Assembly: GCF_051106095.1 (NCBI RefSeq) | Contig: NC_135789.1 | Coordinates: 23,865,764-23,929,763 of the forward strand | From: Pogona vitticeps | Lineage: Eukaryota > Chordata > Lepidosauria > Squamata > Agamidae | Direction of reading: 5' to 3' | DNA length: 64,000 nucleotides | Shown here: one piece after another, positions 12,901 to 27,071 of the stretch | How positions within the stretch are numbered: the stretch's first letter is position 1 | Layout of the letters: each line of letters begins with the position of its first letter | Notes under the pieces: generated by a model | What the model was told of the DNA's origin: nothing | The model's input: only the letters and a program-made list of their open reading frames with translations | The model's database searches: none | Program-made: the position numbers and the translations under genes

Positions 12901-15900
12901 TTTTATTTTCGCTTTACGATGTTTTCGCTTAATAGCGATTTTCCTGGAACGGATTATCGCCATTAAGCGAGGCACCACTGTACAACATCATGCATACATA
13001 GCATGGTTTCTGGCTCCCTCCAGTGGCCAGTTGTGGTAAATACACTATAAAAATGCCTATTTCTAGTTTTTATCTTTTAATATTTTCAGATCATGGATAA
13101 TTGAAACTGTGGATACTGGTCCTACCGTACTTTTCGTATGGTGCTGGGGGGCACATTTTGACAGCCAGGGGCCCACACACTTGTCTGCTTGTGCTGTAAT
13201 CGAACACCCCGAGGTTCCCTGATTCGGTGAGACCATACCGAACGCCCTACCTCCCGTGGTGGATGGGCAGGTGCTTCCGGTGGATGCCATGGCTGCCCTC
13301 CACGAAGGCGTTGGGCGGCTTGTGGTACACGGAGGCCAGAGACCCAATGTGGCAGATCAGCTCGTCCAGCAGGGTGGGTTCGATCAGATCGGTCTCCTCC
13401 GAGATCAGGGGCTTCTCCGACAGCACCACTTCCTTGGCAGTAACCGGGTCCGTGGATAAGAGGCGCCAGTAGATGTAGCCACGGTCACGCAAGTCTGGAT
13501 TGTCCGAGTCCTGCCGGCAAAAGCACAGGGCGATCCGTCAACGCCTCCTGCGTGACGCAACACCTTCTTTGCTCCAACAAGATCCCTGCAACCCTGGTTG
13601 AAAAGCTGACATGGTTTCCAGGGGCTGGTCCGGCTTCAGTTCCCAGAAGCCCCAGTCCCAAGGATTCTGGGATCTGTAGTCCACCCAAACTTGGGAACAA
13701 TCCCCCTACGGGCAACAAAATATCCCAGATCACAGCCACCGGTGTCTGCGGGGTGTCTCGGAGGACGCAAATCTCCTTTCTCCAAAGCTACAAAACAGAA
13801 TTGGACCTGAACCGGGTCTAGTAGACACAGCGGCAACTTTTCCCCCCGCGAAAAAAAACACCTTCCCGGCTTGATTTTGGGGAAGTTGCCCACACGGGCG
13901 GACAGAACTAAGGAAGCAGCTTCCTCCTGAAACCCCCCCCCCAAAAAAAAACTACCAAATGAAACAGAGAACAGACTCCTTTCTTTGTCCCACCAAAGCA
14001 CCTTTCCAATGTAGTCAAGGGCCCTGCAGGCCCAACCCCTGGCCTCTAGCTTTCTCTGACAACTGCTACAGCCTGGGTGCTTCTCTGTTCTGCTTTCCTT
14101 TCCAGCCATCCTGCTCTCCCCACTGTCTTGTCACTCGTTAACTGCTGTGACACGTTGGCGTTTCCGACTTCGGCCAACTCTAAAAAGGTGCTACCAGCCC
14201 TGCTCAGCAAAGCCAAGGTGGTGGCTTTCTTTACTGAGTCCACCCATCTCACATTTGGTCCTCTTCTTCTCCTGTTGCCTTCAACTTTTCCCAGCATTCC
14301 TGTCTGTTTCTGGGAGTCTCTGTCTTTTCATGATCTACGTTTGAAGGACGATAGGCTCAGTGTAGCTAATTTTGATAATTGTTTTTTTTTTGTCTGCATC
14401 TCATACAGTTTAGCAACCGTCAGCCAAAAAAAGGAAAAACTTCGAAGTTTGGAAAGAGCCGTAGGAAAAAAAACATTGAAGGCAGAACAACCGAGCAACC
14501 ACAGGGCCCAAGGTAATGTGCCAGGAGCAGTCTACCACAGTGATGCTCTCCGAATAACAAAAGAAGGAAGAAAAGGAGAATCGTCTTAGATGGGGCTTCT
14601 GCCCTGGAGATTCCTGCAATCTAAAGTGGAACGGGCAGGTGGAAAGGGTCGGGGAAGGGGGTCGAAGTGGGATTTCTGCAGGTTTTGTGCAAAAAAAAAA
14701 AAAAAAAAAAAAAAAAAAGCAGGAAATCCATGAGACTCAATAAAATAACACAGGCTGGGTAATGATTTCTATGGGTGAAACTAGGCAGCTGATCACAGCA
14801 CTCCGCAGCAATGGCGGGCATGGGAGGTGAGGCGCAACGGGTTTGGACGCCCGTCTCATGCGCCGACGAGCAGGGGCAGGGACAAGTGCTGTCAGACCCA
14901 CCCCCTGAACCCTAAATTATTCTGCACTTTTGAGCTGAGGGTGCAAAGCCTTATGGGACGCATCGGTCGGCTTGCACAACACAGCCGCCGGCATCTCTTG
15001 CCTGCGTCCCATCCAGCCTTGGGGATTCTAAACTATCGCTCCGATTGCGCGAGGAGAGCCGGAGAGGTTCGGCCACCCCGAATCTCCGTCGCCAAATTCC
15101 CGGCAAGCAGGAGGCGGTAAGCGTGAAAGAATCTGCAGGCGCATAAACGGCCTCGTACCCGGACTCTCGCCGCCCGTGGTAATCGGAGAGAGGTCACCTC
15201 TGAAAAGCAGCCTCAGGCCTGGCTAACAGCTGTGTAATCCCCTTTTCTTTTTAAAAAGCCTCTTATGTAATGGGTCAGCATGCATCGTGCCACAGTGGGA
15301 AATATTTTTCAGGCTTTTATCCAAAAACTGAAAGGCTGATGAGATCAACTTGTTGGCAACATTTTTACCTTCTTTGAAAATCTGAGGAAACGGGAAGGGT
15401 TTTTCCCCAGGAGGGGGCTTAAGGGGAAGAGTCAAGGCCCCCGAGATAAGAGGTCCCTGGGCATGATCAGCTTGACCGTCGCCAAGAGCAATGACCACCC
15501 GATAACAGCGGGGGAAACAGGAAGGCAATGCGTGCCTTAAACGTCCCTTCCCTTGGGGTTAAATTTCTGGGGGGTGGGCACATGGGGGCGGTGATGCGGC
15601 TACACCCCAGTCATTCTCATTCAACCCTTTCACGCACCCACGGAGCAAAGAGCCAATTTCACTGGCCGTAAAACGGCTAAAAGGATCTACCATCCATGTC
15701 TTAAGATCCTTGGGTCTCTCGCCAAACACAGCTTTTTCTGAGTTGTTAACTTTCACGTTCGCTCACATTTTAAAAATATAAAAGTTAGGTCTTTAAGGGG
15801 CCGTCCCGTTTTTGCCTTTAAAAAAACCTTTTATTTCCATTTTGCACAGATTAACACGGCCACCTCTTCGAATAACATGGACATTTGGCTGGCCCTGTCA

Positions 15901-18900
15901 GGACACTGTTGCAGGGGGTCTTAATTTGACAATTCTACAGCTTTCCTTTTCCAAGACCGGGCATTGGGAGGGGGAGAGGGACTCCGAAGTCTGGCTTACC
16001 TGCGTGGCAAGACTGAGCACCTGCTGGACCAGCTCCTGCGTCTCCGAGGGCTTCTTCAAAAACAGTTTCACAATTGCAGTGAGTAAAGTGAGCTGGACCT
16101 AAAATAAAACCCAGAGAAGACTGAGATCAAGGCTTCCGGCTGATCCTTCCACCACCCGCCTTCCTAAAATCCAGCAACAGGAAGCCGAAAAATAGGGGAG
16201 TCCTCCTTCATCAGCACCAGCCAGGATCCCAAACCCAGAAAAGTCAATTTGAAAAGAGTAGACAAAAAAGATTGATCAGCCAGAATCCTGCTACTGAGTC
16301 TTGAGTGGCAATTTGCCCCTTGTCCAAAAGGTGCTGGCTGCCGTCCTCAGTGCGCACTGGAAACACAGTCAGGCCCTCCATTGTGACCAGCCTTTGGCTG
16401 AAAAAATCTGTGTGACTTCCCTTATTCACAAGTAAATTGGCAACAGTATTCTTAGGTTCAATCCATTTGGATATACAGTGGTGCCTCGCTTAGCGATTGC
16501 TTCGTTTAATGACAAAATCGCTTAGCGATGACTTTTTCGGAGCGTGTTTATGCTTCGTTCAACGATGGTCCCTATGGGCGATTTTCACTTAGCGGTGGTT
16601 GGGACCATGCTTCGCATAGCGATTAAATTTTGGGTCCCCTGTTTTGCTTAACGATGGTTTAAACAGCCTCATGTTTGTTGTTTTTTAAATGTTTTTCTGC
16701 TATTTATAAAGTTAAAGTTTACTGTTTAAAATGTTTAAAATCATAAAGAGCACTTAATAAACCCTTTGTTAACCAAATTTGACTTTGTTCTGACTCTTTT
16801 TTAATTTGTTGTTGTATTTTCCCCCCACTGAGATGCACTGAATAGGTTTCAATGCATTTCAATTGGGGAACTGCGTTTCGCTTAGCGATGTTTCCTATGG
16901 CAATTTTCGCTTAAGGATGGCAATTTGTTCCGATTGGAACAGATTATCTGGTTTTCAATGCATTTCAATGGGAAACCGCATTTCACTTAGCGATGAAATC
17001 GCTTAGCAGCAATTTTTTTGGAACCAATTAACATCGTTAAATGAAGCACCACTGTAACTGGTTATTTTAGTCCACCCGAAAACTGACAGCTGATGAGAAA
17101 GATCAGTCTTATTCCTCTGCTTGTCTCTATAAACACACAAATAATGCCCAAAAAGGCAATGACTGCCACAGAAAGGATGATTATCCAGTGACTAAAAGGG
17201 CCACCTACAAAACAAGATTTTGATATTTTTTTACCGGATTGTCCTTAAGCGCTACGGAAAACAAAGGTCACACAACGTTTATGTATTTCTTTATACTGAA
17301 GCTATAAATATTTCTCACCGTTCTACAGATGGGCCACTGACAATAAACTTAAGTCTTTAGACTCGCTAGGGAGAACTGTAGAACTTCGCAGCTGTTCATG
17401 AGCTACCATTACCACTACCATCATATTTCAGCACCGGACAGGCTGGTTAGGGATAATGAGAACTAGAGTCCACTAACATGTGAAGAACCTCAGGCTTGGT
17501 GTCTTGATCTGGTGAATTGGTGGAAAATCAGAAGGAACAAGAAAGTCTGCATTTGAGTAGGACCCCTGTATTGGTTCCAAGGCCCCCAGCAGATGCTCGA
17601 AAACGTAGATTACAGCGAACGCTGTTACATCACGTGGTCTCTGGCTCCCTCTAGTGACCAGTTCTAGCAATGCCACCTTCAGAAATATATATTTCTAGGA
17701 TCCTTCTTTCAGACTGTGGATAAGTGAATCAGCGTATCCTGATCCTGTGGATAAGGGCCCCCCCACTGAACAGCCCTGTGACCGGAGCTACCCGGACACA
17801 GCCAGTAGCTAAAATACAGATCATCCTTTTTCTTCTGTAGAGAGAGAGAGAGAGAGACCGAGGGGGTACCTGAGTGCTTTCATCATGGAATCCTTCCAGA
17901 AAGCTCTCCAGAAGCTCGTCCGCGTTATCGATGCGCTCCGCGTATTCGCCCACGATCCAGATCATGGCGGCTCGGGCGTCGGGCTCGTCCAGAGAGTCCA
18001 GGTTCTCGCAGAGGGTGGCAATGATGCTCTCGTACCTAAAGGCAGATTTTAAAAGAAGCTTGGGGTTTGATCCTCGGACCTCACTGGGCGACACTTTTTC
18101 TACCACCTCGGAAGGCCTTTCCATGTTTCTAGTTCTCAGGCTCAAAAGCCTCTCCCCTGAACTCTCTACCCAGGTTGCAGCCGGAGGCAGAAACCTCTCG
18201 CATTTCGGACTGCTCGTGGCATCAGCCGGTGCGAGCTGTTTCCTAGGGAATCACATGACACATGGAAGATGGGGAACCAGCTGGATTCTGATCTGTGCCC
18301 AAACTGGAGCTTTTCGGTCCTGTGGCAGGACTGCAGTAGGAACCCATCTCCATGGGGGTTTGTTCTAAACCCCTCGCAGATGCTGAAACATCTGGATTAT
18401 AGTGATTGCTATACAGTGGGGTCTCGACTTACGAACGACCCGACTTGCGAACAATTCGAGTTACGAACCTGCCCTATAGGGACAGTAAGGACTCGACATG
18501 CGAACTTCCCTCGAGTTACGAACAGGGAAAAAAGTCCCCCCTCCCTCCCCTTAGAGGCTTCTGGAGGGGGGAAAAGGGTCAGAAACTTAAAAATAAACAC
18601 TGTACTGTTAAATAAAGTCACTTACCAGGCCTTGGTAGCCCCCAAACCACAGGAAAAAGAGCAGGAAAGAGCTAAAAGCCGACACCCAGAAAGAGCCTGG
18701 CAGCCATTTTGTGGTTCCCCCCCCCCGCCTAACAGCTGATCGGCTGGCTCTGAGCAGGCTTCCGGAGGCTTGCTCAGCACCTAAAAAGCCTGCCTGAGTG
18801 CCTTTGTGCTGAAAAAATCAGCATAACATGCTTTAAAACATTATTTAAAATTGGCTTTGTTTAAAAAAAAAAGAGTTCTAAAGTGCTGCCTTTAGTGTTC

Positions 18901-21900
18901 CCTGCCTTCCCTGAACCTAAGGGGAAAAAAGAAAGAAAATATCCCCCTCTAGTGGCAGAAGGCAGAATAGCAGCTTCCCATTAGTTTCTATGGACAGAAA
19001 AGAGCAGATACGGATTAAATGGTTTTCAATGCATTCCTATGGGAAATGCAGATTCGACTTAAGAACTTTTCGACTTGAGAACCACCTTCCAATACGGATT
19101 AAGTTCTTAAGTCGAGACCCCACTGTACATAGCATGGTCTCTGACTCCCTCTAGGGGCCAGTTCTGGTAATTTCATCTTTATAAATATGTATTTCTTGAT
19201 TTTTTTCTTTTAATATTTTTAATATATTCAGACCATGGATAAGCGAATCAGTGCATACTGATCCCGCCGATACAGGCTCCTGCTGTAACAACACAAAGCA
19301 CATCAAACGGTTGTTGCTCGTTTCTCCTCTTCCAGCTCTGGATTCTCCAAACTCTTCACTGCAGGCAACGTCCAGCACTCCCACCTTTTTTAGTAGTATC
19401 AGCGATGTGGGAGCTTGGAAAAGTTACTTCCTTGGGGGGGGGAGTCCCTCCTCCCAGAACCACCGCTCCTACCAGGATTGTGAGAGCGAGACCCGAGAAG
19501 TGAATTCTCCTGCGCTCTGCGCATGGTCACATCTGCAGCAACAAATTCAGATAAAACGGTGCAAGGTTTCCCCATTTGGGGGGGGGGACAGTCTCTTACT
19601 TGTTAGGGTATTTGCGGAAAATGTCTCGGATCACCACAATGGCTTCCTGGACCACGTAGTTGACCTTCGTCTGGATGAGGTCCAGCAGGGTGCTCACGCA
19701 GCGCTCGGCGGATTGCTGGGGAGAGAGAGAGAGAGAGAAAAAACAGAGGCGACCCCTTAAAATGGAGGCTCAGTTCAGGATCCAAGCTCGCGACTCCGCA
19801 AATCATTCTTCCTGCATCCCGAGTTTTATGCCCAACAGAACATCCCTAACCTGGGTTGGCCATTTATTTACTTATTGGACTTATTGGCCATCCCGAAGAA
19901 GCCTTCCGCTCAATGTCACAAATGGTGAGCCTTGAAAATTTCCTGTTTTTCTGTGCCATGGAGTCAGAACCGACTTATAGCAACCCTAACGGGGCTTTCA
20001 AAATAAGTGATACATTTAAGGAGTGCTTTTACCAACACAGTGAGTTTCCATGACTGAGTGGGGATTCGAACTCAGGCCTCCCGAGTCTTGGTCCATTACT
20101 CTATCCCTAACACAGCACTGGGTATCTGAGATGTTTAAATAGGGTGAGAAAAATGCACATCTCTCCTTGTAGGTGCTTCCAAATTTGGCCTGCAAACCCT
20201 CCTCCAAAATGTCAATAATATCTCCACGGAGAATCCCGTATCAACGAAACCAGGAACAGCTCCGCTGAGCCTTATGATGCTCCTTGTAAAGATTTCGACA
20301 GCTTCCAGGCACATTCCATGACATCCGGGGTTGCAATATACAGTTGCTGGGAATAACAGGGTGAGGGCCATAGCTAGACTGAATGGCTGGATAGCTCAGT
20401 GGTTTAGACTTCTGGCTTGCAGAGTCAAGAGGTTGCGAATTCGATTCCTCCACTGGGCCTCCCAGACAGGGGCTGGACTCCATGATTTATAAGGTCCCTT
20501 CAAGCTCTGCTGTTCTAAGGTTATTACTATTATAATTCTTCTAACGAAATAGCCTTTTTTGGTTGTTGTAAGCTTTTTGGGCTGTCTGGCCGTGTTCTTG
20601 AGGTTTTTCTTCCCGACGTTCCCCACGGCCAGAAACCCCGAAAAACCTACAACCAACATCGGATCCTGGCCGTGAAAGCCTTCGAGAAGACATTGAAACT
20701 GTTTTTCTTTCTTTTTGGGGTGTGTGTGTGTGTTTGTTATCAGTTTTAATTATTTCTATTTTCATTTGTGTTTTCTATTTCATGAGACTGTAACCTGCCC
20801 AGAGTAGGGCTGTGACATTAATGGGAGCAGGATACAAACTGAATGAATGAATGAATGAACGAACGGATGAATATTATAAGTATTGCAGGAAAACAGAGGA
20901 GGACACCTATGATCTCCCTTTTTAGCACCGATTTATTCAATGAGGACCAGACTCTTATTTCTATTTTTAGAGGACGGGCTGCAGCTCAGTAAAAATTCCG
21001 TGATTCAGGGCTTGACTCCTGCTGGACACCCAGAAACACGGCCGGGTCGCTTCGTACTGCGCTTCAGATATACCAGCGTAAGACACAGTGGCCTCCTGGT
21101 TACGATCCTCCAGCTCATTCTCTCTAAGGTTGTCCCTTGTTGTAAAGAATGGGGATTCCAGAGAGTTCGTCTAACTGCAAACCGCATCCAAACCTGATCA
21201 AATCGCTCTGACTTTCAGAAAGCTGAAAAGGACAAGGCACAGAAAAAGGCAGGAAAAAGAGAAAGTGTTCCTTACTTCGACTTTAATAGCACATCGGCCG
21301 ATGGCGCGCACAGCTTTGCGGACAAAATCCACATCCACCTCTGTGGCATACTCCTTGAGCTCTGCCAGGACCTGTGCAAAAAACATCAGAGATTTAACCG
21401 GGCTGTAGCAGTTATCTTATGTGTTAGAAAAAACAAAATGAAGCTAAAAAACTCTTCCAATACAGGAGGGCCCCTTTATCCACAGGGGATTGATTCCAAG
21501 CCTTCCATGGATGCTGAAAACCACAGATAATAGCATACCCTATGCATAGCACAGTAGAACAAAAAACCCAGAAAAAAATTATTTTCACCATGTGTTACCA
21601 GAACTGTCCACTAGAGGGAGTCACATGCCATGCTATGAATTCTTCAACAACAAAAATACATTGTATGGTCTATGGCTCCCTCTAGTGACCAGTTCTCGTA
21701 AATACATCATGGAAATACATATTTCTTGTTTTTTTCTTTTAATATTTTTAATATTTTCAGACTGTGGATAAGTGAAACTGCAGACACCAACGCCACAAAT
21801 ACAGGGGTCCTAGTGTATTTATAGGTGCATCTTCTCCTTGGAATGTCCTGGCTTTGATTTAATCAAAAGAAAGCAGTTTTCCTTTTTTTAAAAAAACCCA

Positions 21901-24305
21901 AAAACCCAAACGTTTCTAGTCCTCATTGGAGGGGGAAAAGACACCCCGGAAATGTATGCTTACTATACCATAGAGTAAAATGAAGACACTTGTTTTTTTA
22001 AAAAATATAGTTCATGCCAGTTTCATTCCCATGTTTCTCATCTCATAGAAGGCAGACAGGACCGGTTGAGGCACTTACCTGGGCGATGTTAGCTTGGGAG
22101 GCTAAGCGGATCATGATGTCCAGCTTCTCAAGCTTCACATAGATGGGGTCGTTGTACTTCACAAAGAACACCTTGATCTCCTGCTTCAGGATTTCAGGTC
22201 TAGGAGAAGAAAAGACACCCAGGATTGCCAGCAAGTCCCTAGAAATCTTCTATTTCCAGCCAAAGGTTGGCTTGTTATGCATTTCTTAACTTCACTTTTC
22301 TAGGGTTCTGTTCCAGGCGCTGAACCTATTTTGGGCCCACGTCATTTGCCCGAAAGCTTCACAGGCCCCTTCCCCCCCCCCCCCAGCTTCTGACCTTTTC
22401 TGCACAATCAGGTTGATGTTCCTCAAGGCGACGTACTGGACCTCGGGCTCGCCGGACAGCAAGGTGACCAACGGCGGGGCCAGCTTCTTCAGCAACATGT
22501 TGTAGTAATCCGACTCCTTGGGAAGGAGCTCCAGGAATTTCATGAGCACTTTGACAGCCGAGAGCACCACGGCGGAGTTGGCGTGGGAGAGGCGGGGCGT
22601 CACGCGCTCACAGATACTGGTGGGGAAGAGAACAGAAAGAAGGTCAAGCTATAAGGAGGGGGGGTTTCCAAGTTTTCATAAAAATATACTGGGCTTTACT
22701 GGGAGGGTTATCGGCTAGATTTCAGAAGCCGAGAAGGAGAAAGAAAAAAACAACAACCCCAAAGCGGTGCCATCCCGAACCAAAGGGCGAAATTGAGCTA
22801 CCTCTGGGCTTCCCGATCGTCCTTGGGATTATAGTTGGAGAGACAATCCAGGATGAAGATCTGGCCCCACTCGGTGCACTCGTTCAGCGCAGTCAGGAGC
22901 TTGTTGATGTTCTGGGGGTTCAGGTCCAGCAGGTTGCTATTGGGGTGCGACTCGCTGATTTCCGATAAGGCAGCAACGGCGTTGGCCACGACCTAGTGGT
23001 TGGGGGGGGAACAGGGCTTTGTTAGCCAGCGGTGGAACTGAATGCTGGAAATTTTTGGGGGGGGAAACCAAGGCAGACACACCCCTTGGAATAAGACCAC
23101 CGTCGGGGGGGGAAAATGAAATTAGGTAGGGGATCCGTGAGAAGGGCTAAGCCCATTCCCGCTGGCCAAACCTCCTTTTCTTATGGATCTGCTAACTCAG
23201 CGGTACCCAATCTTGGGGGTTCAAGTGTTCTTTGAACTACAATTCCCAGAAGCCTTCTCACACACACACACCCCACTGTGCCAGATTTCTGGGAGTTGCA
23301 GTCCAAGAACAGCTGGGTGACTCAAGATCGGGAACCACTGGACTATGATCGGCCAACTGAAAGTCTTGGCCGGCTGAGGTCTATCCCCCCCAAATCTGCT
23401 GCCGGGACAGCTGTGCTCGGGAGTGGGAGGGTCTGAGCCGGACCTGGTCTGAGACGCCCGCCAACCCGTAGACACGGCACCTGTGCCAAGAGTCGGCCCA
23501 AGGGGAGGGTATTCTTAAATCATTTCCAAAATCCTTTGGCAAGGAGGACGGGGTTTGGATAGTTGGCTGCTTGTTGGCCTAGTCTCTGATCATCTTGGCT
23601 AGCGAAAGCCGTCTTTCGAGTCCACTGGGCGTCTTGAAATCTTTAAAACAAGAAAAACTAATTCCATAAAATGTTACGGCCCTGCTTCTGCTTTTTGTTA
23701 TTACTGATTCATTTTACATTTATGTCATAGGAATGTAAGACTGAAACATCTGGTTTGGGAAGGGTGCCTCTGTAGACCTTTGGTTTAGATGGGCGGGGTA
23801 GAAATCTAATAAAATAAATAAAATAAAAATGAAACCCCTTCTGAAGGAGTCTTGAGCTGGCAAGAAAGGGGGCAGAGCAGGCCCGACGACATGTAGAGAT
23901 CACCCTATTAACTGGTCTACTATCTCTGGAGGCAAAAAGGTTGAAACTGAGGCTGTCCTACTTTGGGCACTTTCATGAGAAAGCAGGATTATCTCTGGAA
24001 AAGACCTTCATGCTGGGAAAGGTGGAAGGCAGCAGGAAAAGAAGAAGGCCCCAGTGTGAGATGGATTGATTCCCTAAAGGAAACCACAGGCTTGAATTTG
24101 CAAGAACTGAGCAGGGCACAAAGGAACTTACAATTTTCTTTTTAAATCTGTATCGCACACTCCAGACTCTGCACAGAAAAAAAAAATCACATTTTTGATC
24201 TTTTGGAATTGTGGAGGGCAATCAAAAACACCTCTGGTGATATTCTGGGGCTGCTAGGATTTTATTGGGGGAGGTTTAATGATTAGCAAGAGGAAGTCAC
24301 AGAAA

Positions 24306-24402
<97 letters not shown>

Positions 24403-24881
24403 ACCCATTATGCCACCCTTGTCCTCTTCCGTCTTAAGACAAAATTTAGGGGACTGAAAAACGCAGAAACCAGACACGCTTCTAAAGCGTTTGCATCGAG
24501 AATGCCAGGAAAGCGGAGGAAGTGAAGGCCACGTTTGGAAAGGAAGCAATGAAAAGAAACTCTTTTGAGGAAGGGAACTCACAGCGGGCGATCGCAGACG
24601 CGAGGCGAGCGAAAGGAAGAGAACTGTAGCCCGCGAGTCAAAGATCAGCCTTCGCTGTGTGCTAAAATTAAATTTTAAAATAAAAAAGGTAGCCAGCGGC
24701 AGCCCAGCAGGAGGAGCAAAAAAATTACAGGGGTAAGTTTCAGTGAAAGGGGCCCTATTATTATTCGGTAGAAAATGACGCAGGACAGATCTCGAGGATC
24801 GGCAGAGGCCTTAATTGTACGGCACACTGTACGTTCGGTTCCTACCGCGTGGGATGGAATCACAGACTTTAATGCAAGCAA

Positions 24882-24931
<50 letters not shown>

Positions 24932-26986
24932 ACACACAAAGACAAAAGCACATGATACGTATATGCAAACTTCCTCCAGGATGCAAAAATATATGCATTT
25001 TTAAAAAGATGACGGCAATGGAAAAGTACTTAAGTGAATGACTAATTTTTAATTTATTTACTGCACTCATGCGCTGCCTTTCTCGACAGGACGCAAGGTG
25101 GGTCGCATCTTGATAAGAGAAAGGGAGGAGTAAAAACAATAGGCAAGCTGTATTTAAAATGAATCAATGTGGGGATATTAAAATCGTTGTAGAAAAAGAG
25201 ATTGAAGTGTATAAAAGTGTTTTAAAAGCAGATTAAAAAGGACTGGCAGCAAGCCTAGGGTAGCTAGCTACCCCTAAATTTGATATTAAATATTATATAG
25301 CTGAATCAGAAATGGCGCACTAGTTTTAGGTGGGCGAAGGCACTCCTGGCCACTGCTGAAACCTGGGCATCTTGGCTCAGAGACGAAGCCAGAAAGGGCA
25401 ACCCCCCCTCCAAACTGCCCGCCTGTGTTTTCAGAGGGGGCATAACCCCATCCAGCACAGGCAGCATCCTTATGCTTTGATCCGCCTCCCGACTGAGCGG
25501 GGGGGCCCTCCGCCTTGCCTGGATTAAGTGCCAGTTTATTCGCCCTCATCCAGTCTGTTACTGACACCGGACCCTGATCTAGAGCGGAGGCAGCTTCCTT
25601 GGATTTAGGTGGAAAGGAGGGACCGAGCTGGGTGTCATCCGCATGCTGGTGGGACCGAACCCCAAAACTCCAGACCGCTTCTCCCAGCGGTTTCCTGTGG
25701 ATGCTAAATAGCGTAGGGGACAAAAGAGAACCCCGAGGGACCCCACGGGCCAAAAGGCCAGGGTCTCGAAGAGGAATCCCCCCCCTCCAGCCCCACCTCC
25801 TGGATTCTCTCCTCTAGGAAGGACTGGAGACTCCTTCAAAGGGGGCCTCCGAGTCCCATCCCCGAGAGAGAGACAGAGAGACAGCCCAGAAGGCGGCCAT
25901 GGGCGGTGGTATCAAGAGCCCCTGAGAGGTCCGGCAGAACCAACAGGGATATGGATCCCCTGGTCTAGCTCATAGCATAGGTCACCCACCAAAGCAGACT
26001 CTATCCCATAACCGGGCCTTAAACCAGACTGGAATGGATCCAGGAACACCTGGCGCTGAGAAGCCAACACCTGTTCTAATACTTCATCCAGAAAAGGAAC
26101 ACTAGAATACTGAGTAAAGACTAAGGAAGAAGGGGAAATAAAGCAAAAAAAGGTAGACTATTTGCAAACAAAAAGGCAGATTATTCAAGGTAAAACAAAG
26201 AAGGAACAGAATTCATCCGGTAAAGAACCTAGAAAGGTTGTTTGGAATTATTTAGGACTCCCACCTACAGCACCAGGATAGCTATGATGATGAACAAGGG
26301 CCTAAAAACAGAAGATGATCACAGCAATTCATGGATATAACCCATTAATTGGTTACTCTGAACTCTTCTTACATTTTTCTGCTATTTAAAGAAAAACTGC
26401 TCTTTAGAAGAATATCAAAATAGAAACACATCCGCCTTTAACAGGATCAGTTGTTTTCCACAGAGATAACAGAAGTCTGAGTTTCTGTCCCCCCCCCCCC
26501 TTTTTAAGCTCCAGTTCTGACGAGGGGGAGATAAAACGAAGCACATGAAAGAAAGCTCTCCCGCTCGGTAACCATGAGGCGGGCCCGTCCGCTCCGGTGA
26601 GAACACAACGTTCCCGAGAAGCCATCCGTGTTCATGCGCGGAAGTCTAAATAAAGGCATGTTGGAAAAGGTGCCCGGCAGGAGCCCTGATGGGCGTCTCG
26701 TTACTTTGTGGAAAGGGGGGGGGGAGAGAGAAAAAGGAGATGGTGGTGAAAAAAAAAGAGAGTGAAGCCAGGCAATTTTTTTTCTGGGTTGGTGTGTCTC
26801 AAAAAGTCATAAGGAGATCCATCAGGACAATTCATCTAATCACAATGCACAGGACTGGTTCGAAGTTCAAAAAAAAAGCACACAGCTTTCATGCGACGCA
26901 ATTGTATTTTAACTGTTCTTTTTTTTTTACTGTATTTAAATCATTGTAAGCTGCCCAGAGACCTTTGGGTTGTGTGGGTGGCATTT

Positions 26987-27071
<85 letters not shown>

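Noticed and set aside
20384-20520. Possible tRNA gene from A- and B-box-like segments
   Set aside because: No cloverleaf or acceptor stem, and a LINE-like 3' tail follows, so it is a SINE; the same applies to 44812-45015 and 59285-59440.
24283-24582. Open frame with a long asparagine run
   Set aside because: It is the translation of the (TTA)n microsatellite.
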